Positions 42,878 to 53,627 of a stretch of DNA of 64,000 bases are shown one piece after another. The DNA comes from Echinarachnius parma (taxonomy: Eukaryota; Echinodermata; Echinoidea; Clypeasteroida; Echinarachniidae). The stretch spans positions 55,863 through 119,862 of the forward strand of contig JBAMJV010003001.1 in the NCBI GenBank assembly GCA_037951105.1, written 5' to 3'. The position numbers were made by a program, and so were the translations under genes. The stretch's first letter is position 1; every line of letters starts with the position of its first letter. The notes below the pieces were generated by a model. The model did not search any database, was not told the origin of the DNA, and saw only the letters and a list, made by a program, of their open reading frames with translations.

Positions 42878-43850
42878 AGTGTAACCTGTCTATATAGAGG
42901 TCACCTTCCTAGTAGTGTGGTCACGTTTCGGTATTCCTAATGCCTGCGTCACAATTCAAACGGACCCCGGCCGAATGTATAGATCGCCAGAGAGTCGCCG
43001 AATTTCAAATCCGCCGGGGAGTCGAGCGTATTGTTCGCTTGAAATCTACGCTGTCACATATTAGACGGAGCTCGGGAGGCGCCCGTTAAACATAAGTGAT
43101 TATAAATCGCTCGGCGCCCGTTAGTAAATAAATGGGGCCCGTAGAAGCCCCCGACGGCCGCCCGTCGGCCGCCCGTCGGCAGCCCGACGCACGCTCAAAG
43201 CACGCCCGACTTTGTACAAGTCGCGTGGGATACGGGAGTAGGTCGGCCAAGTATCGCAAGGAGGCCGTGCGGCGGTCGCGCAGCTCTGCCTTGTCCGTCC
43301 GAATTTTAAAACTTAAAATAGTCTAAAATTGTCGGATTGTCGCCCGAATATCGACCGAATGTTTGCCGATGCCCGAGTGATCTACGGGCGATGTACGGGC
43401 GACGTTTTTACGAGCTCTGCGACCTCAAAATTCGGCGTTTGAAAATCGCTGATTTGGGAGCAAGTTTCGGTGCCCTGCGGACGTCGGCCGAACCCTGAAA
43501 ATCCCGGCGGAGCCCGCAGTACTCGCGCGGACACCGGCCGTAGTCCTGGCGAAAATGCCCTTTTGAGCTCGCAGAGAAGTCGGGCGGACTCCGTTTGTGA
43601 TTTGTGACGGCCCCTTAATAATTGGGTGGTTGCTGTAGACAAGCTTGTCTGTATTTCCAATACTTCCCAGTCTATCTGGCTGTCATGATGTACGTGCACC
43701 ATCGAGGGCAAACAAAAAATCCCGAGAGAATTAAGAGCTGCTCAGGGTTATTGGTTCATTCGTTGACCCAGGAAGATACAATTATGTATGCGATTCGTGA
43801 TTCGTCAATAGATTTAGCTTTCAAAGAAAAGGAATGCACAAAGAAATCCT
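42878..43850. repeat. Duplicated segment (also at 49390-49680), interrupted by family G element
   Basis: AACCTGTCTATATAGAGGTC, GTGGTCACGTTTC, GGTGGTTGCTGTAGACAAG, CTGTCATGATGTACGTGCAC and GAGCTGCTCAGGGTTATT recur in order at 49396-49600. The second copy lacks 42943-43614 and so gives the empty site TTCCTAATTGGG. Confidence 0.85.
42943..43614. mobile_element. GC-rich TIR element, family G (long copy, inverted)
   Basis: It starts GCCTGCGTCACAATTCAAAC and ends GATTTGTGACGGCCCC, near TAAT/TTAA on each side. Sequence is very CpG-rich (GGCCGCCCGTCGG repeats near 43150). It shares its body with 44935-45513 in reverse complement. No convincing ORF. Confidence 0.8.
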
Positions 43851-43884
43851 GATATGAAGTTGTTGAAAGGAAGTAATGTATGTA

Positions 43885-44051
43885 TGTGTGCGTGTGTGCG
43901 CGCGTGTGTGTGTGTGTGTGTGTGTGTTTATTTGTGTGTGTTTATGTGTGTGTGTGCGTGTGCGTGTGTGTGTGTGTGTGCGTGTGCGTGTATGTGTGTG
44001 TGTGTGTGTGTGTGTGGGTGTGTGTGTGTGCGTGTGCGTGTGCGCGCGCGT

Positions 44052-44095
<44 letters not shown>

Positions 44096-44099
44096 GTGG

Positions 44100-44172
<73 letters not shown>
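43885..44172. repeat. (GT)n microsatellite with GC and AT interruptions
   Basis: About 290 bp of TG/GT with GCGC, TTTAT, TATG interruptions. Poly-Cys/Val and poly-His/Thr frames are artefacts. Confidence 0.99.
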
Positions 44173-44174
<2 letters not shown>

Positions 44175-44400
44175 GGGGAAGAGGCCATAAAATGTACAAA
44201 AATAATTCGTGGAATTCATTGACCATTATTTTAATACATAATGAATATCAGTCAGTTATATTAAGTGGCTGTATGTTTTCATGATTATGTGAACGAGGGC
44301 AATGAGGAAACTAATCTTCACGTACACATTTTTTGCTTACATGAAAACAAACACTGTACTAGTGATTGTTATACAAGTATGTATATCAAATTGGAGAGAT
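44173..44400. repeat. Duplicated segment (also at 32640-32875)
   Basis: It has GTTGGGGAAGAGGCCATAAA, TCATTGACCATTATT and GAGGAAACTAATCTTCACG in the same order as the copy at 32640. Confidence 0.85.
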
Positions 44401-44934
44401 CAGCGTGCATGTGACTGTATGGGTTAATGACTGTGTTCGTGTTTGAGTTTATCCATGGGTGTTGATCACGGGGGGGATGGGGGGATCCCCCTCCCCAAAT
44501 ATTTGAGGTGGGGGATGGCTTGTATTATTATCCTCCCTAATATTTGGGGTTCAGATATATAAAATAACGTCAAAATGAAGGGACGATGCCCCCTCTCATT
44601 CATTATATGAATGTTGATACAATAGTTTTCTTTATATCACATCTTGAGATTGCTAAACTGTCCAAATCCAAAATATTCCGGGGGCTGTGCCCCCTGGACA
44701 TCCATGAAGGCCATCAGACCAAGTCCCCTTTGACACATTTATTTAGGATTTCTCGCTATGCCCACTAAAATTTAGCTAACTTTATATACATTAATATTTA
44801 ATAGCTAACTATTTTACCTAATTGAATAATTATGAACGACATTTTTAGTTCTGGATATCAAAATAATATCCATTTACGACGTTATGGCAAGTAAAAATTC
44901 GTACGATGCATTTTTTTTTAACTCCGCGTTAAAG
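44401..44934. other. Intergenic, nothing coding
   Basis: It includes a fragment like 35440-35545 (GATCACGGGGGGGATGGGG, AATATTTGAGGTGGGGGATGG) and AT-rich sequence. Confidence 0.5.
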
Positions 44935-45513
44935 GGGCCGTCACAAATCACAAACCGAGCCCGCCCGACTTCTCTGCGAGCTGAAAAGGGCATTTTCGCC
45001 AGGACTACGGCCGGTGTTCGCGCGAATACTGCGGGCTCCCAAATCAGCGATTTTTAATCGCCGAATTTTGAGGTCGCAGAGCTCGTAAACAGGTCGCCCG
45101 TAGATCGCTCGGGCATCGGCAAACATTCGGTCGATATTCGGGCGACAATCCGAAAACTTTAGACCATTTAAGGGTTCAAAATTCGGACGGACACGGCAGA
45201 GCTGCGCGACCGCCGCACGGCCTCCTTGCGATACTTGACCGACCAACTCCCGTATCCCGCGCGACTTGTACAAAGTCGGTCGTGCTTCGAGCGCGATCCC
45301 TGCTGGTGCCGGGCTGCCGTCGGGCGGCTTCTACGGGCCCCGGTCTATTTATAACCACTTATGTTCAACGGGCGCCTCCCGAGCCCCGTCCAATATGTGA
45401 CAGCGTAGATGTCAAGCAAAAAATACGCTCGACTCCCTGGCGGATTTAAAATTCGGCGACTCTCGGGCGATCTACAAATTCGGCCGGAGTCCGTTTGATT
45501 TGTGACGCAGGCT
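44935..45513. mobile_element. GC-rich TIR element, family G (long copy)
   Basis: TTAA then AGGGGCCGTCACAAATCA on the left, and GATTTGTGACGCAGGC then TTAA on the right, so a TTAA target is likely. The body has CGCAGAGCTCGTAAACAGG, CGCCGCACGGCCTCC and GGCGCCTCCCGAGCCCC. Confidence 0.85.
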
Positions 45514-46094
45514 TAAACAAATTTGTTGAAATCGTACGGCGAGGAAAAATGCAACGGCGACCGCACGATAGCCGCGGCACCCTTGCGGGCGCCGCAAGAT
45601 TCCCGGAAGATTTCACCTAAAAGTGGCATCGTACGGGCGCCGTATTCCAAATCGGAGCATTTGTGACCTATAAGTATCCCGCGCGACTTGTACAAAGTCG
45701 GTCGTGCTTCGAGCGCGAACCCTGCTGGTGCCGGGCTGCCGTCGGGCGGCTTCTACGGGCCCCGGTCGATTTATAATCACTTATGTTCAACGGGCGCCTC
45801 CCGAGCCCCGTCCAATATGTGACAGCGTAGATGTCAAGCGAAAAATACGCTCGACTCCCTGGCGGATTTAAAATTCGGCGACTCTCAGGCGATCTACAAA
45901 TTCGGCCGGAGTCCGTTTGATTTGTGACGCAGGCTTAAACAAATTTGTTGACATCGTACGGCGAGGAAAAATGCAACGGCGACCGAACGATAGCCGCGGC
46001 ACCCTTGCGGGCGCCGCAAGATTCCCGGAAGATTTCACCTAAAAGTGGCATCGTACGGGCGCCGTATTCCAAATCGGAGCATTTGTGACCTAAG
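45253..46094. repeat. 422-bp tandem duplication across the right end of the family G element
   Basis: TATCCCGCGCGACTTGTAC starts at 45253 and again at 45675. The units are nearly identical through GAGCATTTGTGACCTA. The duplication includes the right half of the G element plus flank containing GGCGCCGCAAGATTCCCGG. Confidence 0.95.
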
Positions 46095-46096
46095 CA

Positions 46097-46655
46097 TTAA
46101 AGGGATAGTTGAGTTTTGGTAAAGAGAGTACAGTTTTGGTCAAACTGAATTTTAGTAACCAAAACCTTCACCATTACATTACAAACTAACAGTTATAACT
46201 CTACTATGCTCGAAAGAAATACAAATTTACAAATGAATAAGTAAACAGTCTGTTATCATACAAAAAGAGCAGTTAAAACTCAAAAGGGCGCTCTCTAAAA
46301 ACTCATTGGTTTCAACCATTTTAAATCAAATATTGTGCATGTGTTTTGTTAAAAATAGTGATTAGATAGAGAGATAATCAACAACTATTTAAAACCTCTT
46401 TTGTACATTTTTTTAAAAGAGGAAGCATTAACAACAACAAAAATTAACGGCCGATTCAAAATTATTGAATAGTTGCGGAGCCCCACAATTATTACAAATG
46501 GTTATGTTTATGGCTATTTCAGCCATTTTTGAACCGAATCTGATCAAATAAAAAGTTGTATGCTCTTTCAAATTTGACACTCAGTTTTTCATTATCTCAG
46601 AAACAAAATTATTTTGTGTAGCGTCCTCTATATCAAAACTCAACTATCCCTTTAA
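46097..46655. mobile_element. TTAA MITE, family M1
   Basis: The ends TTAAAGGGATAGTTGAGTTT and AAAACTCAACTATCCCTTTAA are near-perfect inverses. The interior is as in other M1 copies. Confidence 0.93.
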
Positions 46656-46735
46656 CGTGAAATGTTCACGCACTACCCACTGGGCATGTCAGATTACACC
46701 AATTCCACATTTTATCAACCATTCAACTTTCACTC

Positions 46736-46960
46736 CTGACGACGGACAGTCAACCTGTTCGAAACGTCGAGCCCCTCCTACCACCAACCCTCTCCTTACA
46801 ATAACTATACCGGCGCTGTAGTTCTTATCAGAACTACAAGCTCAGAAAGAATACCAACAGTCCTTTCCAGGACTATACCCAACAGTCCTTTCTAGGACTA
46901 CCACAGTCCTTTTTAGGACTATCCTAGAAAGAATACCAACAGTCCTTCTCAGGACTAACC
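46736..46960 (+). other. Hammerhead-like core and stem-loop array (Penelope-type terminal region?)
   Basis: CTGACGA at 46736, a 6-bp stem GGACAG/CTGTTC with a TCAAC loop and GAAAC at 46761 resemble a hammerhead ribozyme core with one extra C; such motifs are known from Penelope-like elements. A 9-bp hairpin TGTAGTTCT/AGAACTACA (46817-46838) follows. Then come four hairpins with the same AGTCCT/AGGACT stem and loops TTCC, TTCT, TTTT and TCTC (46859, 46884, 46905 and 46941). No upstream catalytic strand pairing is evident, so ribozyme activity is unproven. Confidence 0.5.
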
Positions 46961-47199
46961 AATCCTCTCCTTATACATGGTGCAACCGCAAACCACACGT
47001 ATCATTCAACTTTATATGCACATTTCAACATATTTACTAGATCCCTTTAATAATATTATATTGCTGATTATTCGCCGTCATAACTACATGTATCATGTTG
47101 GTAAACATGTTTTGAAGAAGAAAAAAATAAGCCTTGGATCGTCAGGTTTCTATTACGAATGTCATCAATATATTATAAACCAAATGTATTGAACGAATT
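46961..47199. other. Intergenic, nothing recognised
   Basis: It contains an M2-like piece at 47026-47052 (ACATATTTACTAGATCCC). Nothing else. Confidence 0.4.
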
Positions 47200-48180
47200 T
47201 AATTAGAATTCATTGTACACGTCAATAAAATTCTTGATGATTTGAATGCAGTCTTATCATGTACAATCGTAGTAGGTTTTCCATATCAATGTCGTAAGTT
47301 TGTTATTCTCTTATACACAATACCCACGGACTATCATGTAAATATCATCAATTACGTCAATTATAAACCTTGATTGAATGAAATAAGACGTAATTGAATT
47401 GAAACCATGCCATGTTTAATTAGACTGTTAAAGTTATATAATATACAAAGTATTTTTTTCATACAAATGTTGTCTTTCATACCAATGTTATCACCCACGG
47501 ACTGTCAGGATCATCAATGACATCAAGTATTAACCTTGTTTGAATTAAAAGGGATTTAATTGAATAGTAAACAATGACATTCTTAATGAAACTGATGAAG
47601 TTGTATGCATGTACAAAATATGTTTCCATGCCAATATTGTAAGTTTGTGATTATCTTCTATATCACCCACGGACTGTGAGGTTTATATCATCAATGACGT
47701 CAATTATAAACCTTGCTTGAATTAAAAGGGATTTAATTGAATAGTATACAATGCAATTCTTAATGAAACTGATGAAGTTATATTATCATGTACAAAGTAT
47801 GTTTTCCATACCAGTGTTGTAAGTTTGTTATTCCCGTCTAATTTATATCACCCACGGACTGTGAGGTTTATATCATCAATGACGTCAATTATAAACCTTG
47901 CTTGAATTAAAAGGGATTTAATTGAATAGTATACAATGCAATTCTTAATGAAACTGATGAAGTTATATCATGTGCAAAGTATGTTTTCCATACCAATGTT
48001 GTAAGTTTGTTATTCCCGTCTAATTTATATCACCCACGGCCTGTCAGGTTTATATCATCAATGACGTCAAGTATAAACCTTGCTTGAATTAAAGGGGATT
48101 TAATTAAATAGTAAACAATGTAATTCTTAAATAAGCCGATGAAGTTATATCATGTAAGAAATATGTTTTCCATACCAATG
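47200..48180. repeat. ~160-186-bp tandem array with a CRE-like octamer per unit
   Basis: CACCCACGGACTGT marks units near 47333, 47494, 47665, 47851 and 48033. TGACGTCA is perfect at 47695-47702, 47880-47887 and 48062-48069; older units have TTACGTCA and TGACATCA. The rest is AT-rich (GGGATTTAATTGAATAGT). Confidence 0.92.
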
Positions 48181-48614
48181 CTGAACTGAGCTGGAGTCCG
48201 CTTGCATGTACATAACTAAGATGAGAAATACAAAACATGATTACCATTTGAACTTTAATTGCGAGAAAAGTATCATTGTTTATTTCTTCAACAATCATAA
48301 AATACAACGCTTTTACAAAATTAGTATACGTCATTAAGCATTCATACTTTAATTATGTAGAACTAAATTGGACAGTGGATCGTGAATGTGTTGTGTTGAG
48401 TTGTGTTTGAAAAACTGCATGCAGGGAGGTTGGTTGCATTTTTCTCTGACGCAAATATTGACCCTAAAACAATATTCTTTACGACAAAATTTAATTTAAA
48501 AATCTAGGATCCGCACTTCACCTTAAACGTATATTACTATGAAATATAAACCTTGTTCGTTGTTCTTCTTGTACAACTTTGCCTTTAATTGTTACTAAAA
48601 ACGTCGGTCTGTGG

Positions 48615-48709
48615 AAAATAACACACATTGTGTCACACGTGAGGATGCTCCCCGTAGAGGTCATTTTACGGGGAGCTTCCTCGCGCGTGGCACAATGTGC
48701 GGTTATTTT
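48615..48709. ncRNA. 95-nt near-perfect hairpin (pre-miRNA-like or short MITE)
   Basis: AAAATAAC at 48615 pairs with GTTATTTT ending 48709. CACATTGTGTCACACGTGAG and GATGCTCCCCGTA pair with TACGGGGAGCTTCC and TCGCGCGTGGCACAATGTG around a ~10-nt loop. The 33-bp main arm has about 29 Watson-Crick pairs, two G-U and two mismatches. Size and loop suit a microRNA precursor, but a short palindromic transposon is equally possible. Confidence 0.4.
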
Positions 48710-49389
48710 ATAGTGCTTGTTTGGGGTCCTCGGGGCGAAGCCCCAGAAGCTTTTGAGTTTAAGCAGTTCAGAATTGTCTACATGCGTGTACATATATGAA
48801 AACAAGTGACAAATTTTCTCAGGCTTTTTTACGATACGGTACAAAATTGAAATTTTGTGTACAAAATGTATGGGGAGTAGTCCACAACTTTGCCAGAGTG
48901 CGTTGCCAATTTGAGTCACTCGTAGAAATAAATGGCTCTTTTCAAAGAGCCATAGTTTTCTTATTTCTTGACCGATTGTGCTCAACATGTCAGGGACTAT
49001 TCATCTTATTTAGTGTCTTATATTGCATACAACTATTCTTTTGGATTGCATTGTCCTTTAAGGCCAACAGTCATGACAGTGCACGTACTTTTTTGAACCC
49101 GCCCCTTGTACCCGCTCATTCAAGACTTTTCGCCATGTCCACTAAAAAATTACTATGCATAGATTCTCTATTTTATCATTTGTATATTATATGGATACAC
49201 ATCTTGAGTTTTATCAGTTGGCATGTACATTAACCTGTACATAGAGATCACCTGCTTATAAAGATCATTATCTGCCTCCCTTGGGCGGTCATTACAGAAT
49301 GTACAGTCAAACTTGTATTATCGGTCATATTTCTATCTGTATATCCTAGTATACTGTATACAAATTATAGTCCATGTATACCTGTGTGA
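48710..49389. other. Intergenic; mariner-like end fragment near 49235-49312
   Basis: CCTGTACATAGAGATCACC and TACAGTCAAACTTGTA near 49234-49318 resemble ends of the 38249 family. The 145-codon frame at 48796-49233 has no family motif. Confidence 0.45.
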
Positions 49390-49680
49390 CTGTATCAACC
49401 TGTCTGTAGAGGCCACCTTCCCAGTAGAGTGGTCACGTTTCTGTCTTCCTAATTGGGTGGTCGCTGTAGACAAGTTTGTCTGTATTTCCAATACTTCCCA
49501 GCCTTTCTAGCTGTCATGATGTACGTGCACCATCGAGGGCAAACAAAAAATCCCGAGAGAATTAAGAGCTGCTCAGGGTTATTCGTTCATTCGTTGACCC
49601 AGGAAGATACGTATGCGATTCGTGATTCTTCAATAGATTTAGCTTTCAGAGAAAAGGAATGCACGAAGAAATCCTAATAT
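49390..49680. repeat. Duplicated segment, uninterrupted copy of 42878-43850
   Basis: It has the same ordered landmarks as the 42878 copy and keeps the empty site for the family G insertion at TTCCTAATTGGG. Confidence 0.85.
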
Positions 49681-49702
49681 GGAGTTGAAAGGAAGTAATG
49701 TA

Positions 49703-49705
<3 letters not shown>

Positions 49706-49778
<73 letters not shown>
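49706..49778. repeat. (GT)n microsatellite
   Basis: About 36 uninterrupted GT units. Confidence 0.99.
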
Positions 49779-49780
49779 AT

Positions 49781-51430
49781 CCATGGGAACATCCATGTAT
49801 ATGATGCATAATTATGTTTACGAATTTGTTATTGATGTTTTTGTTCTGTTTATTTGGAGGAATAAAACATGAACAAAACAACAACAAAATGTGCGTGTGT
49901 GTGTGTGTGTATGTGGGTGTGTGTGTGTGGGTGTGAGTGCGTGCGTGCGTGCTTACGTGCGTGTGCGTGCATGTGTAGGTGGAAGGCATAACTGTCTGTA
50001 CGTATTTCCTGTACGTTATATTTACCCTTCATCCGAATCCCCGGTCGTTATTGAATCACGAGAAGGATACAACGTATTATTTCTTTCCTGAAAGTATCGA
50101 TTGTGCAAGCCGATGTAGTAGGCCAGCTATCATGGCTATCGTCTCGAAAGTACAAACTATAAATTATTGAAAATAATTAATTAATAACAAATAAGTTCGA
50201 CAATGAGCAGACTTCTTATCGTGTATACTTACTCTCTATATAGAGGATGCTATATTTTTTATGTTACAGAAAGACAGATTTCTGTTTCATAAAGTTGTTG
50301 AATGATAAAACATTACTTAGCCTACATTATGGCTTTACATGTTCTCTTGTCACAATGTAGATTATCAATAGAATTAGTTATTAGTTAAGGTTACGAGCTT
50401 CGACAAGGACAATTATAATGTTGAAGTGTTTACCAGTTTGCTGAAAGAACTAATTAGAGAACAAGTTGGGATGAGATGAAGCAATTATCATTTCATATCT
50501 AGATGTAGACAGTGGCAGTTGTTTTTTAATCCTAAAGGCGAACTTCTATCAGAATTTCCATGAGTGCTGTGTATTTAGGTGACAAATATTCATTCTTGTT
50601 TTCGTTTTGTTGGTCATGTTCATTATGACGACCGTAGCAATATAATTAATAGAATAATGAACACCAGTCATTATAAAGAATACAACGTATGGTTTGTTCC
50701 CTTAAAGTATTGACTGTTCAAGCCTGATTTGTTTTTCTCGAAAGTACAAACTACATGTATAACTTATTGAAAATAATGAATTAATAACAAATAATTTCGA
50801 CAATGAGCAAACTTAATTTTGTTTCGTGTATACTTACTCTCTGGAGAATGCTTTAATTGTTTTTATGTTAGAGAATGTTAATAAAGTTGCTGAATTATAA
50901 AACTACTACTTCCCAAAACAAACGCAAAACCCTCTTTAACTTTAAAATATGTATGCTAAAGCAACACACAGGAACCCATTAGTCCTAATAGTAATCTTGT
51001 ATAACAAACTTGTATGTATACATTGGACATAATCGATGACGTCATGGTTCTCGCAGACATAATAATTATTTCAATCATATACAAATATCGGAATTCCTTT
51101 GACGTATATTTTGACCCTTTTAATTTATTTACCAGGTTTTCATTCCTCAAACCACGAGCTGGTTGTATTAATATTCGCAATTGGTACGCTTGCCAATGAA
51201 AGTCTTTAACAATAATACTTCATCGGGCCATTATGATTCCCTTCCTTATCATTATCAGCTCAAAAGAAGCACTATATACTTTTTGGTCGTCAAGTGTTTT
51301 ATGAGTTCTTATAATGTTTGTTGTATGGCTTCGTAAGGCGCCGCGGCCTGTGGCCAATACTCCTGGAAACGTGTTCCTTGTTCGATAACAAAAGAGCTTT
51401 ATACACCCTAAAGGAATATGCTTGATATAT
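49781..51430. repeat. 1.65-kb tandem duplication, unit A
   Basis: It begins CCATGGGAACATCCATGTAT and ends CCTAAAGGAATATGCTTGA. It contains a GT-rich tract at 49891-49975, a stretch echoed twice within the unit (near 50170 and 50770: TTATTGAAAATAAT, TTCGACAATGAGCA) and no recognisable gene. Confidence 0.95.
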
Positions 51431-51560
51431 CCATGGGAACATCCATGTATATGATGAATAATTATGTTTACGAAATTGTTATTGATGTTTTTGTTCTGTT
51501 TATTTGGAGGAATAAAACATGAACAAAACAACAACAAAATGTGCGTGTGTGTGTGTATGT

Positions 51561-51609
<49 letters not shown>

Positions 51610-52930
51610 TGCGTGCGTGCGTGCTTACGTGCGTGCGTGCTTACGTGCGTGTGTGTGCATGTGTAGGTGGAAGGCATAACTGTCTGTACGTATTTCCTGT
51701 ACGTTATATTTACCCTTCATCCGAATCCCCGGTCGTTATTGAATCACGAGAAGGATACAACGTATTATTTCTTTCCTGAAAGTATCGATTGTGCAAGCCA
51801 ATGTAGTATCGTCTCGAAAGTACAAACTATAAATTATTGAAAATAATAATAACAAATAAGTTCGACAAGGAGCGGACTTCTTATCGTGTATACTTACTCT
51901 CTATAGAGGATGCTATATTTTTTATGTTACAGAAAGACAGATTTCTGTTTCATAAAGTTGTTGAATGATAAAACATTACTTAGCCTACATTATGGCTTTA
52001 CATGTTATCTTGTCACAATGTAGATTATCAATAGAATTAGTTATTAGTTAAGGTTACGAGCTTCGACAAGGACAATTATAATGTTGAAGTGTTTTACCAG
52101 TTTGCTGAAAGAACTAATTAGAGAACAAGTTGGGATGAGATGAAGCAATTATCATTTCATATCTAGATGTAGACAGTGGCATTTTTTTTAAAATCCTAAA
52201 TGCGAACTTCTATCAGAATTTCCATGAGTGCTGTGTATTTAGGTGACCAATATTCATTCTTGTTTTCGTTTTGTTGGTCATGTTCATTATGACGACCGTA
52301 GCAATATAATTAATAGAATAATGAACACCAGTCATTATAAAGAATACAACGTATATATGGTTTGTTCCCTTCAAGTATAGTCGTTCAAGCCTGTTTTGTT
52401 TTTCTCGAAAGTAATTTCGACATTGAGCAAAACAAAATTTTTTTCGTGTATACTTACTCTCTGGAGAATGCTTTAATTGTTTTTATGTTAGAGAATGTTT
52501 ATAAAGTTGCTGAATTATAAAACTACTAGTTCCCAAAACAAACGCAAAACCCTCTTTAACTTTAAAATATGTATGCTAAAGCAACACACAGGAACCCATT
52601 AGTCCTAATAGTAATCTTGTATAACAAACTTGTTTGTATACATTGGACAAAATCGATGACGTCATGATTTTCGCAGACATAATCATTATTTCAATCATAT
52701 ACAAATATCGGAATTCCTTTGACGTATATTTTGACCCTTTTAATTTATTTACCAGGTTTTCATTCCTCAAACCACTAGCTGGTTGTATTAATATTCGCAA
52801 TTGGTACGCTTGCCAATGAAACTCTCTTTAAATAAGACTTAATCGGGCCATTATCATTATCAGCTCAAAAGAAGCACTATATACTTTTTGGTCGTCAAGT
52901 GTTTTATACACCCTAAAGGAATATGCTTGA
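51431..52930. repeat. 1.5-kb tandem duplication, unit B
   Basis: It is nearly identical to unit A but has a longer GT tract (51541-51660), small deletions and no ~95-bp segment containing GGCGCCGCGGCCTGTGGCC. It ends at the same CCTAAAGGAATATGCTTGA. Confidence 0.95.
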
Positions 52931-53118
52931 GGCTTGAAAGTTTTCATGAAGACCCGATGAAAGCGGCCTTCCTTCCTGTTACTGGTATCATCAATAGTTT
53001 AAATGTGTTATGTGTAATAATAATCGTCATCATAGTCAAAATCATAATGATGATAATGATAATAAATTAATAATAACAGAATAAATGTATTATTACGACA
53101 AGGCGAAGAAGAAGGAAA
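52931..53118. other. Short AT-rich spacer
   Basis: It contains AT-rich (ATA/ATG)-type simple sequence leading into the GGA/GAA tract. No gene. Confidence 0.5.
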
Positions 53119-53433
53119 AGAGGAGGAGGAGGAGGAGGAGGAGGAGGAGGAGGAGGAGGAGGAGGAGGAGGAGGAGGAGGAGGAGGAGGAGGAGGAGGAG
53201 GAGGAGGAGGAGGAGGAGGAGGAGGAGGAGGAGGAGGAGGAGGAGGAGGAGGAGGAGGAGGAGGAGGAGGACGAAGAAGAAGAAGAAGAAGAAGAAGAAG
53301 AAGAAGAAGAAGAAGAAGAAGAAGAAGAAGAAGAAGAAGAAGAAGAAGAAGAAGAAGAAGAAGAAGAAGAAGAAGAAGAAGAAGAAGAAGAAGAAGAAGA
53401 AGAAGAAGAAGAAGAAGAAGAAGAAGAAGAAGA
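53119..53433. repeat. (GGA)n then (GAA)n microsatellite
   Basis: About 50 GGA units (53119-53270), an ACGAAG switch, then about 54 GAA units to 53433. The last unit abuts the 3' end of the retrotransposon. Poly-Arg, Lys, Leu and Pro frames are artefacts. Confidence 0.99.
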
Positions 53434-53627
53434 CTTTTCAAAAGGATATCTTTATTTACAAACTATAAATCAAAAGTCAGAAGTTTACAATAAAAGAATA
53501 GTACACAAACGTAAAGTTTGTTTACAAAGGTTATACAAGTATAAACATTGTTACCGAAGTAAACAATGTAAAAACAATACAACGTACATGTAATAACAAA
53601 CGCATCTACATAAGGTAGATGCAAACT

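Noticed and set aside
43820-44284. Cys/Val-rich and His/Thr-rich frames
   Set aside because: Artefacts of (GT)n; same for 49777-50032 and 51464-51679.
48518-49233. 156- and 145-codon frames as a gene pair
   Set aside because: They overlap on opposite strands, include the palindrome at 48615-48709 and show no recognisable motif.
53067-53468. Arg/Lys-rich and Leu/Pro-rich frames
   Set aside because: Artefacts of (GGA)n(GAA)n; same for 59246-59734.
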